A stretch of 64,000 bases of DNA from Myxococcus qinghaiensis (GTDB lineage Bacteria; Myxococcota; Myxococcia; Myxococcales; Myxococcaceae): assembly GCF_024198215.1 (NCBI RefSeq), contig NZ_JAKCFA010000012.1, positions 62,001-126,000 of the forward strand, written 5' to 3'. Below, piece after piece: positions 9,083 to 17,305 of this stretch (within the stretch, counting starts at the first letter, position 1; the number at the start of each line of letters is the position of its first letter). A program made the position numbers and the translations under genes. The notes beneath the pieces are model-generated. The model made no database searches. It had not been told where the DNA came from and saw only the letters and a list, made by a program, of their open reading frames with translations.

Positions 9083-9294
9083 GCGCCATCCTCCCGAGAG
9101 GCCTCCCGGCCCGCGCGCCGCACCGCCCACAGCCCCACGCCCACCACCAGGAAGGGCGTGAGCATCAACCCGACCACCAGGAGCGCCGAACGCACCGCTG
9201 ACTCGGGCTCGCGCAGGGAGCACGTCGCACAGGCGAGCACGTCCAGCGGCATGAGCGCCATGAGGAGCCCGACGAGAGGAATCCTCCCGAGCAT
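9079..9294 (-). CDS. Small inner-membrane protein at the head of the oxidase operon
   Basis: 71-residue protein: N-terminal signal/anchor (MLGRIPLVGLLMALM), then an ACATC motif, then a second hydrophobic helix (ALLVVGLMLTPFLVVG) and a basic tail. It overlaps the start of subunit II (GTGA). Short proteins with an A-C-x-x-C sequence next to oxidase genes are common in Myxococcota, but I cannot name a function. The two cysteines right after the hydrophobic segment could bind copper or haem. The start is uncertain: the frame stays open upstream for another ~450 nt, but that stretch is a degenerate repeat array, so the first ATG before a hydrophobic leader was chosen (GAGAG 4 nt upstream). Confidence 0.6.
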   Translation of the reverse strand: MLGRIPLVGLLMALMPLDVLACATCSLREPESAVRSALLVVGLMLTPFLVVGVGLWAVRRAGREASREDGA

Positions 9295-9299
9295 CTTTC

Positions 9300-9720
9300 T
9301 CTCGGGGGCGCGGGACACGGCTCTCTGTCCTGAGCTGGAACAGGCGTCGCGAGTCACCTCGGTGACGTCCACGCCTGCGAGAGCCATGCGCCCCTCCATC
9401 GCTTGTCCCTGAAGACGGGATGCGGCTCGCCCACTTGAGCGGGTGCGCTCGCATGAAGCTTTCGTCGTGGCTGAGTCGCCATCGAGGGACAGGCTCCCTC
9501 GCAGCACCCTCATCGGAAGACGAAATGCGGCGTATCGACCCGAGTCGAGGAACTCGCCCATCCCTCGCTCCGGAGGAGTGGATGCGCCTTCATGGAGTGG
9601 CGGGCGCCCAGCCATTCCTCGCTCCAGAGAGCCGGATGCGCTTCCACCGGGGGACATGCTCCGGCGAATCCCTCGCCCCGGAGGGCGGGACGCGGCTCGT
9701 CGACCCGGTATGGAGCGCTC
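9300..9720. repeat. Degenerate tandem array, period about 53 bp
   Basis: The region between the oxidase operon and the divergent SCO gene contains about eight degraded copies of a unit with the core tccctcgctccggagg followed by ggatgcgcctc-like sequence. Clear copies begin near 9406, 9512, 9562, 9615 and 9669 (spacings 106, 50, 53 and 54). On the minus strand it stays open and would encode Arg/Gly/Ser-rich peptide. No gene is supported in 9295-9910, but both promoters must lie here. Confidence 0.65.
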
Positions 9721-9910
9721 GCCAGTCATCACCGCCTTCCCGGCTAGCACGCGGCCCTGGTGGTCTCAAGCCACGGGCTCCTCGCGCGCTCCCTCAGGCC
9801 CGCCTGCCCTCGGGGCGGCCTGATGCCCGCTACAGCTCGCGAGTAGGCAGGTTGACCCTGGGCCGTCCGACGCGCTTGTGCCCTCCCGGGCCTTTCGTTA
9901 GGTCCGGGCC

Positions 9911-10570
9911 ATGTCCGCCGACTCTCCTCTCGCGCTCCCCCCGGCCCGTCTCACGCAACGCCCTGGCTTCTGGGCCGGCATCGCCGTCGTCGCGCTGGGC
10001 CTCGCCGCGGTCGCCGCCGTCAACCTGATGCGCGCGGGCAGCGAGCCCCTGCCCCAGCTCGGCGCCCTCCCGGACTTCACCTTCACCCGGCATGACGGAC
10101 AGCCCTTCGGCAGCGCCCAGCTCCGAGGCCACCCCTTCATCGCCAACTTCATCTTCACCCGCTGCCCCACCGTGTGCCCCGCCTTCACCCGGAAGATGGC
10201 CCAGGTGCAGACGAACACCGACTCGTTCGGGACGAACCTCCAGTTCGTCTCCTTCTCCGTCGACCCGAAGTACGACACGCCCGAGCGCCTCACCGAGTAC
10301 GGCCAGCTCCACGGCGCCAACTTCGCGCGCTGGAGCTTCCTCACCGGCGACTACGACGTGCTCAAGGACACCATCGTCCACGGCTTCAAGGTCAGCATGG
10401 GCCGCGAGCCCGGCGCCGCCGAGGAGGACCTGCTCTCCATCTTCCACGGCACCCACTTCGTCCTCGTGGACTCGCATGGACAGATTCGCGGGTACTACGA
10501 CAGCGCGGACAGCGACTCGACCGACCGGCTCCTGCGCGACGTGAAGCGGCTGGCCCACGAAGAGGGCTGA
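9911..10570 (+). CDS. SCO1/SenC-family copper chaperone
   Basis: 219 aa, one N-terminal membrane anchor (about 20-40) and a periplasmic thioredoxin-fold domain. The copper ligands of SCO proteins are all present: C85-P-T-V-C89 and H182 in G-T-H-F-V-L-V-D. SCO proteins deliver copper to, or reduce, the CuA site of oxidase subunit II. The gene is divergent from the oxidase operon (about 830 nt from ctaC), which fits that role. Start ATG at 9911 with AGG about 8 nt upstream. Confidence 0.93.
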   Translation: MSADSPLALPPARLTQRPGFWAGIAVVALGLAAVAAVNLMRAGSEPLPQLGALPDFTFTRHDGQPFGSAQLRGHPFIANFIFTRCPTVCPAFTRKMAQVQTNTDSFGTNLQFVSFSVDPKYDTPERLTEYGQLHGANFARWSFLTGDYDVLKDTIVHGFKVSMGREPGAAEEDLLSIFHGTHFVLVDSHGQIRGYYDSADSDSTDRLLRDVKRLAHEEG

Positions 10571-10590
10571 CCCCAACTACCCTCCCTGAA

Positions 10591-10615
10591 GCCGGGCCGT
10601 GATGATCCACCCGGC
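10591..10615 (+). terminator. Possible terminator hairpin after the SCO gene
   Basis: gccggg and cccggc arms around a 13-nt loop, about 20 nt after the SCO stop codon. No T-tract follows, so only weak support. Confidence 0.3.
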
Positions 10616-10900
10616 CCACCGCGCTCTTCAGGGGAGTCGCTTCACGGACTCGCGACATCGCCTCTCGACGGCGTGATCCGCTGCCTCGGAAGCTGAGAAA
10701 AGCAGCCTCAAATCCGCACACTGAGTACGGCCCCAGTCTCATGTCGTAAGGATCACGATGGGTGCCGGACCACCCAGGTCTGGTTTCCGGCACCTCTGGG
10801 CGAGGCCGGCTTCACCATGACCGGAGGCGCCGCTGGGCTGCTTCCTCATGCGGAAGACCCGGGCTCGGCCATCGCGCCGCGAGTCCTCGGCTGACCTCGC

Positions 10901-11085
10901 AACGCCAGAGAGAGCTGCCCCGCATCGCGGAAGGCCGGCCCTCGGTGCCCATCCATCTCTGCCCGCCCCTGCCCTTCAACGCCAGAGGGCCAGCCCCGCT
11001 CCTGCGGAAGGCCAGCCCCAGCTCCTCTGCCCCGCAAAGCCGAAGGGCCGACCCCGCTCTCGCGGAAGGCCGGCCCTCGGTGCCG
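10901..11085. repeat. Three degenerate direct repeats in the intergenic region
   Basis: Three related copies begin near 10901, 10978 and 11036. Each has aacgccagag- or agggcc-like sequence, then agccccgct, then gcggaaggcc. A 22-bp stretch beginning gcggaaggccggcc is identical at 10927 and 11062. The rest of the gene-free interval (10571-11113) shows no frame I would call a gene. Confidence 0.7.
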
Positions 11086-11113
11086 CATCATCGCGCCAGG
11101 GGCGCGAGAGCGC

Positions 11114-11569
11114 TTACTCGATGAAGGAAGCCTGACGCTGGGCGAAGATGTTCTGCACGTTCTGCTGGCCCAGGAAGTTGTCCGCGAACGCGTCGACCTT
11201 GTCGGCGCCCTTGCGAACCGTCTCGGCGACCTTGACCACGTCCTCGATCTTCGTGGCGGCCTTCGCCAGCGCGCCGATGCCACCGATGGGGCCCTCGCCG
11301 ACCAGCGACGTGACGCCCTGCTTCATCAGGTTCTCCACCACCGGGGCCAGGAACTTGCCCAGGAAGGGGATCTTCTTGATCTGCTCGCTGATCTTGTCGG
11401 TGATGGGCGAAATCACCTCTTCAGCCGGCTTCTTCAGGAAGTCGAGGACCTTGCCGCCGATGTTCGCGATGCCGCCGGCGACCTTGCTGACCGTCTCCGC
11501 CGCCTTGCCGAGCAGCTCCAGGGGCTTCTGAATCAACTTGAGGGGGTTGAAGCTGGAGAACAGGCCCAT
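11114..11569 (-). CDS. Unknown amphipathic helical protein
   Basis: 151 aa, not recognised. It has no signal peptide and no charged catalytic motif. It is a chain of amphipathic helices with Gly-rich breaks (KVAGGIANIGGKVLDFL, EGPIGGIGALAKAA), which suggests membrane association or a coiled assembly. A GAGG ribosome binding site lies 9 nt before the ATG. It follows another unknown gene on the same strand after 150 nt of unusually AT-rich DNA. The pair may work together, but nothing in the sequence fixes a role. Confidence 0.7.
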   Translation of the reverse strand: MGLFSSFNPLKLIQKPLELLGKAAETVSKVAGGIANIGGKVLDFLKKPAEEVISPITDKISEQIKKIPFLGKFLAPVVENLMKQGVTSLVGEGPIGGIGALAKAATKIEDVVKVAETVRKGADKVDAFADNFLGQQNVQNIFAQRQASFIE

Positions 11570-11681
11570 GGCGCGATACCTCGAAGAGAAGAAAGGGGAG
11601 AGGAAGAAGGAAGTTTTTGCCGAAGCGAAGACTCAGAGTGATTCTCGGCGGAGCGGTTGATTTGTTTCCGCCGGAATTTCC

Positions 11682-11698
11682 GTCGGATTTTCTCCGAC
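11682..11698 (-). terminator. Small hairpin downstream of the 159-aa gene
   Basis: gtcgga / tccgac arms with a 5-nt loop in AT-rich DNA, 22 nt beyond the stop at 11720. It could be a weak terminator or an operator for the following gene. Confidence 0.3.
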
Positions 11699-11719
11699 AT
11701 TCCGCCCCGGGGTACGAAC

Positions 11720-12199
11720 TCAGGCCCGGCCGCCACCACCGCGCTTGATCTGATCCAACATCGCCTGCCGCGCGGCCGCGTCCTGGGGACCCGCCGGAGC
11801 CGCAGGAGGGGCCGAGGCCGCGGGAGTGGCCGGGTCCGGCGTCGTCAGCGAGGGCTTCCCGCCGCTCGCCTTCTGCTCGAACTTGGAGTTGTCGAAGTCG
11901 GGCGCGGAGCCGGGCAGCTCCCCCTTCATCCCTCGGATGATGATGTCGGCGGCCTCGTCGGACGTCACCGGGGTGATGCCGTTCTTACGCAGCTCGTCAT
12001 CCGGGACGATGTTCAGCTCGGGCTGCAGGTCCTTGTCCTGGGCGTACTTCAGGACCAGCTCCACGTAGTCCTCGAGCTTCATGTTCACGGCCGCGGCGAT
12101 CTTCTTGGTGTCCGAGTCGTTCAGAAGCTCGGCGCGGACCACCTCGATGGGCCGCTTGAGCCCGCGCTTTGGCTTACCAGCAGCGTTTTCCTGAGACAT
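11720..12199 (-). CDS. Unknown protein with helical core and Ala/Pro-rich tail
   Basis: 159 aa, not recognised. The first ~110 residues are charged and helical (PIEVVRAELLNDSDTKKIAAAV, then DDELRKNGITPVTSDEAADII). The C-terminal 50 residues are Ala/Pro-rich and end RGGGGRA, probably disordered. GGAG lies 6 nt before the ATG at 12199; an ATG four codons upstream would put this site inside the gene. It is in the same direction as the helical protein at 11114-11569. Confidence 0.7.
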   Translation of the reverse strand: MSQENAAGKPKRGLKRPIEVVRAELLNDSDTKKIAAAVNMKLEDYVELVLKYAQDKDLQPELNIVPDDELRKNGITPVTSDEAADIIIRGMKGELPGSAPDFDNSKFEQKASGGKPSLTTPDPATPAASAPPAAPAGPQDAAARQAMLDQIKRGGGGRA

Positions 12200-12253
12200 G
12201 TGATGCTCCACGAAGAAAGGACGTGGGCGAAACTCTAGCCCAGTTTTCCTCGT

Positions 12254-12787
12254 TCACACATTCTCGCCCCCGGCAGCCCCCTGTAGCCCCGCGAGCGCGC
12301 GCTGATACGTCTCCAAATCCGCCTCCGAGAAGAGGACCACTGTCACCTTCTCAAGGTGTGACAATCGGGCGAGCGCCGCCTGGATTTCCCGGAGGGCCAC
12401 GGGCGCCGCCTTCTCAATCGGGAAGCCGTAGATGCCGGTGGAGATGGAGGGGAAGGCCACCGAGCGCAGCCCCAGCTCCGACACCCGGGCGAAGACGCTC
12501 TTGTAGCACCGGGCCAGCGTGGCCTCTTCGCCCTGCGTGCCGCCGCGCCAGACGGGGCCCACGGTGTGGATGACGTGACGGGCGGGCAGGCGGTAGCCGC
12601 GCGTCACCTTCGCCTGGCCGGTGGGGCAGCCGTGCAGGAGCCGGCACTCGGCCACCAGCTCCGGGCCCGCCGCGCGGTGGATGGCGCCGTCCACGCCGCC
12701 GCCGCCCAGGAGCGAGCTGTTGGCCGCGTTGACGATGGCGTCCGCGTCGACTCGGGTGATGTCTCCTCGGATGAGCTCCAGCGACAT
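12254..12787 (-). CDS. Macrodomain O-acetyl-ADP-ribose deacetylase family protein
   Basis: 177 aa macro domain of the YmdB/MacroD type, which hydrolyses O-acetyl-ADP-ribose or mono-ADP-ribosyl groups. Signatures: GDIT near the start, the catalytic-loop [18 protein letters not shown], and the phosphate loop [16 protein letters not shown] sits 5 nt before the ATG. No ADP-ribosyltransferase is adjacent. The domain fills the whole protein. Confidence 0.95.
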   Translation of the reverse strand: MSLELIRGDITRVDADAIVNAANSSLLGGGGVDGAIHRAAGPELVAECRLLHGCPTGQAKVTRGYRLPARHVIHTVGPVWRGGTQGEEATLARCYKSVFARVSELGLRSVAFPSISTGIYGFPIEKAAPVALREIQAALARLSHLEKVTVVLFSEADLETYQRALAGLQGAAGGENV

Positions 12788-12912
12788 GGGGTCTCCTCGC
12801 GTCTTCGAGTGGGCCGGGCGCCGACGGGCCCTCGCACCAGGCTCCACGCTCCACGCCTGACGGCGCGAGGGGACACAGTGCCCCTCGCGCGAGGAGCGCG
12901 CACGCGCGGACT

Positions 12913-13500
12913 TCAGCGAGGCGACAGGTTGCGGGCCGCCGGCTTGCGCGAGCTGGAGACGGACTTGCGCGCCTTGGGCAGCGTGCGAGTCACCGAGCCA
13001 GGGCGACGGGCCTCGGCGGCCTCGCGCTCCGACTCCGCGGCGGCCTTCGCGGCGGCGGCCTTCAGCGCGAGCTGCTCCGCCTGGAGCGACCAGCGCCGCC
13101 GCAGCAGCTCCCGCAGGCCGTCCTTCTGGAGGTCCACCTGCGCCTGGTGCAGCCGGTAGTGCAGGTCCTCCCGCAGCGTGCCGCGCGAGAGCGCCGCGTC
13201 CGCCGCGCCCGACACGCCCACCACCACCTTGGGGCGCTCCTCCTGCATCTGGAGGCAGCGCAGGATGAGCCCCTGCGCGTCACGCCCGAGCTTGGCTGCG
13301 TCGGGGATGAACAACACGCCGTTGCGCTGGCGAAGCGCCGCGGCCAGGTCCGTGGCCTGCTTCACCTCCACCAGCTCCACGTCGAAGTTGCGCGCGGCCT
13401 CCTGGGCCCAGCTGCGGCGCTCCTCCTCCGTGCCGCCGTGGATGATGAGCGAGGCACGATTGCAGACGAGCTCTTCTTCTCGGTAACCACTGAGCGTCAC
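12913..13500 (-). CDS. Degenerate sigma-54-activator-like AAA+ protein
   Basis: 195 aa from a GTG with GGGGG 7 nt upstream. The core follows the layout of bacterial enhancer-binding AAA+ domains: [10 protein letters not shown] at the Walker A place, NGVLFIPDA at Walker B, and [15 protein letters not shown] matching the R-E-D-L-Y-Y-R-L motif. But the Walker A GxxxxGK is GGTEEER with no Lys, the Walker B Asp-Glu is Pro-Asp, and the GAFTGA loop is missing. It should not bind and hydrolyse ATP normally. The Lys/Arg/Ala-rich C-terminus may bind nucleic acid. A regulator derived from an activator is an inference. Confidence 0.65.
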   Translation of the reverse strand: MTLSGYREEELVCNRASLIIHGGTEEERRSWAQEAARNFDVELVEVKQATDLAAALRQRNGVLFIPDAAKLGRDAQGLILRCLQMQEERPKVVVGVSGAADAALSRGTLREDLHYRLHQAQVDLQKDGLRELLRRRWSLQAEQLALKAAAAKAAAESEREAAEARRPGSVTRTLPKARKSVSSSRKPAARNLSPR

Positions 13501-13664
13501 CGGCAAACCCCCTGCTGTGATGCGTGGTGCGGGGGATTCTAGCGCCCCATCGGGTCTTCCGTTCAACGGGCCAGGTATCCTGGCAGGTGGGGCCAGAATC
13601 GACCCACCTGAAAACCCTTTCATGTGTACCTGGGTGACTGCTGTCTCAAGAGCGTCACGACCCC

Positions 13665-13749
13665 GGAACCACCTCACGAGCCTGGAACCACCTCACGAGC
13701 CTGGAACCACCTCACGAGCCTGGAACCACCTCACGAGCCTGGAACCACC
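13665..13749. repeat. 19-bp tandem repeat, 4.5 copies, overlapping a stop codon
   Basis: Perfect units ggaaccacctcacgagcct begin at 13665, 13684, 13703 and 13722, with a partial fifth at 13741. The stop codon and last residues (VVPGS) of the universal stress protein gene lie inside the array, on the other strand. Confidence 0.95.
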
Positions 13750-15080
13750 ATGACGGGCCGGCGGCAGCGCGCCACCAGCTCCCGAGCCACCGCGCCGGGC
13801 AGCGCGTCCTGCTCTCGCGCGGGCCCACCCGAAGTCCCCAGGCAGACCAGGTCCACGCCCTCGCGCTCCGTCGCCTGGCAGATGGCCAGGGCGATGTCCT
13901 CGCCGGTGACGCCCTCCACGCTCCAGCGCAGCGCCTGGGCGCCCTCGTCGCGAGGCACCAGCTCCCACAGCCGCCGCAGCGTCACGTCGCGCTCGCGCGG
14001 AGGCTCGGGCAGGACGCCGTAATGGTCGATGTAATCCCCCGCCTCGCCCAGGCGCTTGCGGTGCACGTGCAGCAGGTGCACCCGGCCGCCCGGCCCCACC
14101 AGGGAGCGGGCCTGGGAGATGGCGCGCGCGCTCGCCTCGGAGAAGTCCACCGGCACCAGCACGCTGCGAGGCGGATGCGCGTGCCGGGGCTCATGCAGCA
14201 CATCCGGCACGCACACCACGGCCTGCTCCGCATGCCGCAGCACCCCAGCAGACACCGAGCCGTGCCACAGCCGCTTCATCGCCCCCCGCGCGCGCATGCC
14301 CACCACGACGAGGTCCGCGCCGCGTGAGAGCGCCACGTGCAGCAGGTGGTCCGCGGGCCGACCGAAGCCGGGCTCCAGCACCACCTCCACGCCGCCCTCG
14401 CCCAGCAGGTCCCCCACCTGCTCGCGCACGTCGCGCAGCAGCACCGTCTCCACCGCCGCGTCCAGCGCCTCCATGTCCCGGGCCCGAGGCTCCAGCAGGT
14501 CGACATGGACGGGGGTGTGGATGCCCAGCCGCTCCCGCTCCTCCAGCGGCGAGCACACGTAGGTGGCCAGCACGTCGCACGGGCCCACCCGGCGCAGCTC
14601 GCGCAGGAAGGCCACCGCGGCGTCGGCCGTGGGGGACAGCGGATCCACGCCCACCAGGACGAGCAGCCTGCGCCGCCCTCGCAGCCAGTCCACCAGCGCC
14701 TCCGCGCGGCGCACCGCCAGCACCGGGCCGCAGCCCCGTCGGGCCAGCCGCTCCGGCAGCGAGGCGCGCCTCCAGGCCGACGTGCGCCAGCCCTCCGCCG
14801 CGGCCACCACCCAGCGCGAGTGCCGACACTCCTCGTCGGCGAGCACCTCGTCCGCGTCCGAGCGCACCCGGCAGCTCACCCGCCCCGGGGGGAGCTCCAG
14901 CCGCTCCGCCAGGGCTTCCAGGTGCCGCTGGGCCTCCAGACGCGAGGCCTCCGTCAGCGGCTCGCCGTCCATGACGCCCACGAGCAGGAGCGGCTCTCCC
15001 AGCCTGGCCGCCAGCGCCGCGGCGACCTCCACTTCCCGGGACTCCCGCGCCATCAGCGGGCTCGCACAGACGATGGCCAT
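13731..15080 (-). CDS. Triple-domain universal stress protein
   Basis: 449 aa made of three tandem Usp folds: about 1-135, 140-285 and 300-449. The second has the domain start LLVLVGVDPLSP and an ATP-type G-x2-G-x9-G-S segment (GMRARGAMKRLWHGSVS). The third begins SVLVPVDFSEAS and ends CRRPVMVVP. The ATG at 15080 has GGAGG 6 nt upstream. Universal stress proteins bind ATP/AMP and act in stress survival; the exact role here is open. The last codons lie inside a 19-bp tandem repeat, so the C-terminus may have been reset by repeat expansion. Confidence 0.9.
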   Translation of the reverse strand: MAIVCASPLMARESREVEVAAALAARLGEPLLLVGVMDGEPLTEASRLEAQRHLEALAERLELPPGRVSCRVRSDADEVLADEECRHSRWVVAAAEGWRTSAWRRASLPERLARRGCGPVLAVRRAEALVDWLRGRRRLLVLVGVDPLSPTADAAVAFLRELRRVGPCDVLATYVCSPLEERERLGIHTPVHVDLLEPRARDMEALDAAVETVLLRDVREQVGDLLGEGGVEVVLEPGFGRPADHLLHVALSRGADLVVVGMRARGAMKRLWHGSVSAGVLRHAEQAVVCVPDVLHEPRHAHPPRSVLVPVDFSEASARAISQARSLVGPGGRVHLLHVHRKRLGEAGDYIDHYGVLPEPPRERDVTLRRLWELVPRDEGAQALRWSVEGVTGEDIALAICQATEREGVDLVCLGTSGGPAREQDALPGAVARELVARCRRPVMVVPGS

Positions 15081-15246
15081 GGCCGCCCTCCTCGCGGGGA
15101 TGGCCTGGACTCCATCCCTCCTCGGGACAGATGCGCACGATGCCACCGGGCGGGGGGCCCCTCCGTCACGTCAGGCTGTCCCGGGCTCGAGGTCCGGGGC
15201 CCATCGCACGCAGGCCCCCGGGTCGACCGAGGGCACGGCAGGACGG

Positions 15247-15663
15247 CTACTTCGCCTTCTCGGGCCGGGGGTGCCCGTCGTGGTTGGTGTGGTCCTGCTC
15301 CTCGCGGCTGCCACCCCGGTCGTCGCTCAGGCCGAAGGTCGCGATGAAGACCTGGTTGCCGTTGCTGGTGTACCGGTAGTGCCGCCCCCAGGGGTCCAGC
15401 GGCAGCGCCGGCAGGTACTTGGGCACCAGCAGGGGCTCCAGGTCCGCCTCTTCCGGCAGCGCGTTGCCGTCCGCGTGGAAGCGCGACAGCGCGTCCTCCA
15501 GCACGGCGATGTCCTGGTGGATCCTCTCCGAGTACACCGCCTTCGAGCGCGTCAGCGCCCCCACCAGCACCGCGCACATGAGGGCGAGGGCGAACACCAG
15601 CCCCACCCACAGCACGGGTGAGCGACGGGAGGGCGGAGGGCGGTCATCAGCGGACGGATTCAT
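15247..15663 (-). CDS. Membrane-anchored GspG-like (major pseudopilin C-domain) protein
   Basis: 138 aa: short Pro-rich N-terminus, one membrane helix (about 17-36), then a domain resembling the periplasmic part of type II secretion GspG (RIHQDIAVLEDAL, then LPLDPWGRHYRYTSNGNQVFIATFGLSDDRGG). GspG proteins carry D-P-W-G-x-x-Y and a Gly-Asp calcium loop. It lacks the prepilin peptidase site (G/FTLxE), so it is anchored rather than processed. No other type II secretion gene is adjacent. It may have been recruited for a different envelope task. Confidence 0.75.
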   Translation of the reverse strand: MNPSADDRPPPSRRSPVLWVGLVFALALMCAVLVGALTRSKAVYSERIHQDIAVLEDALSRFHADGNALPEEADLEPLLVPKYLPALPLDPWGRHYRYTSNGNQVFIATFGLSDDRGGSREEQDHTNHDGHPRPEKAK

Positions 15664-15717
15664 GGCCCCCACCCTACCGCCAGCGGCGGCCCAGGGTGGG
15701 GAAGACTTCACGCGGGA

Positions 15718-17175
15718 CTAAAGCGCGCGGAATAGCGGCACCGGCTGCTGCTTACCCTTCAGGCGGACGGGCGGCAGGTCCTCGAAGGCCGTCTCGTTGG
15801 CGTCCACCAGCTCCCGGGTGCGCTCGCCCACGAGGATTTCCCCCGGGCCCGCGAGCGCGCACAGCCGCGCGGCGACATTCACCGCGTCGCCGATGCAGGT
15901 GTACTCGGAGCGCACCGTGCTGCCGATGTTGCCGGCGACGACGACGCCCGAGTTGATGCCCACGCCCAGTTCCAGCACCAGCGGGTGGCCCTCGCGTCCG
16001 TTGGCGGCCCACTCGGCCTCCGCCTCCACGCGCAGGTCCGTCATCGCGTCCATCATCATCTTCGCGCACTGGAGCGCGCGCAGCGCGTCGTCCGTGCGCG
16101 CCACCGGGGCGCCGAACACCGCCATCAGCCCGTCGCCGAGGAACTTGTCCAGCGTCCCACCGCACGTGAGCACCGCGTCCGACAGCCGGCCCAGCACCTG
16201 GTTGAGCACGCCCACCACCTGCTCGGGAGGCAGGCTCTCCGCGAGGCCGGTGAAGTTGCGGATGTCCGCGAACAGCACCGTCACTTCGCGCTTCTCGCCG
16301 GTGAGCACCACCGCGTCCGCGCTCTTGAGGATTTCGTCCACCACCGCCGCGGAGGTGTAGCGGGCGAACAGCTTGCGCATCCGCTCCGTCTCGCCGGTGC
16401 GGCGCACCACGCTCTCGATTCGCGCCGCCAGCTCGTCCATGGACGCGGACTTGTTGACGTAGTCGTCGGCGCCCGCGCGCAGGCCCCGCACGCGCTCCGC
16501 CTCGCGGTCATTCGCGGTGAGGATGATGACGGGCAGCCCCCGCGTGGGGCCCTCCTTGAGCCTGCGGCACAGCTCCACGCCGTCCAACCCGGGCATCTCC
16601 AAGTCACTCAGGACAATGGCGGGCTGAAGGCGGCTCATGCCCTCCAGCGCCTCGAACGGGTCCTGGAAGCAGAGGACCTCGTAGCCCAGGGCCACCAGCC
16701 CCTCCTGGACGAAGGCGCACGCCAGCGGGCTGTCATCCACGACGACGACGCGGCGGCGCCCGTCGATGAAGGGCCGCGGGTTCTCCTGCCGGCCGGCGAT
16801 GCGGTTCTGCAGGCCGAGCGCCTCGTAGATTTGCTTGTACGTGCAGTGGCCCTGCTCCACGAGGATTTCGCCCAGCTTGCGGCCGTCGCGGCGCTGACGG
16901 GCGAGCGCCTCCTCGAGCTGCGCGAGGGTGACGTACTTCAGCCCCACCAGCAGCTCGCCCAGGGCGGGCTGCGAGGGCCCCTTGTCGTGATGCAGACCCA
17001 ACGCCTCTCCCAGCGCGTCCTGAATCTGCTCCCGGGTGACGTAGCCGAGGGAGATGAGCGCCTCGCCCACGCGCTGGCCGGTGAGCGCCTGGAGGGCCAG
17101 GGCTTCCTGCACCTGCACGGGCGTGACGATACCCAGCTTGAGCAGCAGGTCACCAAAGAGGGGGGATGCGCTCAT
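15718..17175 (-). CDS. MshEN-MshEN-receiver-adenylate cyclase fusion
   Basis: 485 aa. Residues ~1-125 hold two MshEN/GspE-N-like modules ([24 protein letters not shown] and [13 protein letters not shown]), a fold that binds c-di-GMP in MshE and some PilB proteins. Residues 141-255 are a receiver domain with acidic pocket DD (147-148), phospho-acceptor D191 and K242. Residues ~290-460 are a class III cyclase with metal-binding D304 and D348, substrate Lys K344, and D430/N433/R437 in [10 protein letters not shown], consistent with ATP as substrate. The protein is soluble. GAGG lies 7 nt before the ATG. Domain identities are firm; c-di-GMP binding is inference. Confidence 0.9.
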   Translation of the reverse strand: MSASPLFGDLLLKLGIVTPVQVQEALALQALTGQRVGEALISLGYVTREQIQDALGEALGLHHDKGPSQPALGELLVGLKYVTLAQLEEALARQRRDGRKLGEILVEQGHCTYKQIYEALGLQNRIAGRQENPRPFIDGRRRVVVVDDSPLACAFVQEGLVALGYEVLCFQDPFEALEGMSRLQPAIVLSDLEMPGLDGVELCRRLKEGPTRGLPVIILTANDREAERVRGLRAGADDYVNKSASMDELAARIESVVRRTGETERMRKLFARYTSAAVVDEILKSADAVVLTGEKREVTVLFADIRNFTGLAESLPPEQVVGVLNQVLGRLSDAVLTCGGTLDKFLGDGLMAVFGAPVARTDDALRALQCAKMMMDAMTDLRVEAEAEWAANGREGHPLVLELGVGINSGVVVAGNIGSTVRSEYTCIGDAVNVAARLCALAGPGEILVGERTRELVDANETAFEDLPPVRLKGKQQPVPLFRAL

Positions 17176-17305
17176 GGGGTCACCTCGGCGTCCGGTGGAG
17201 CCTTGGACGCGGACGCCAGAGTATCCCACCTCCCGACGCTCCGGGAGGACTCCAGGGACGGGACGAGACGAGGCGCCCACGACCCGCCCCTTGGTGGCAC
17301 CCGCG

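Noticed and set aside
9295-9750. Upstream extension of the small oxidase-operon membrane protein
   Set aside because: The frame is open, but the DNA is a degenerate ~53-bp array and the peptide lacks structure; a signal-like start at 9294 is better.
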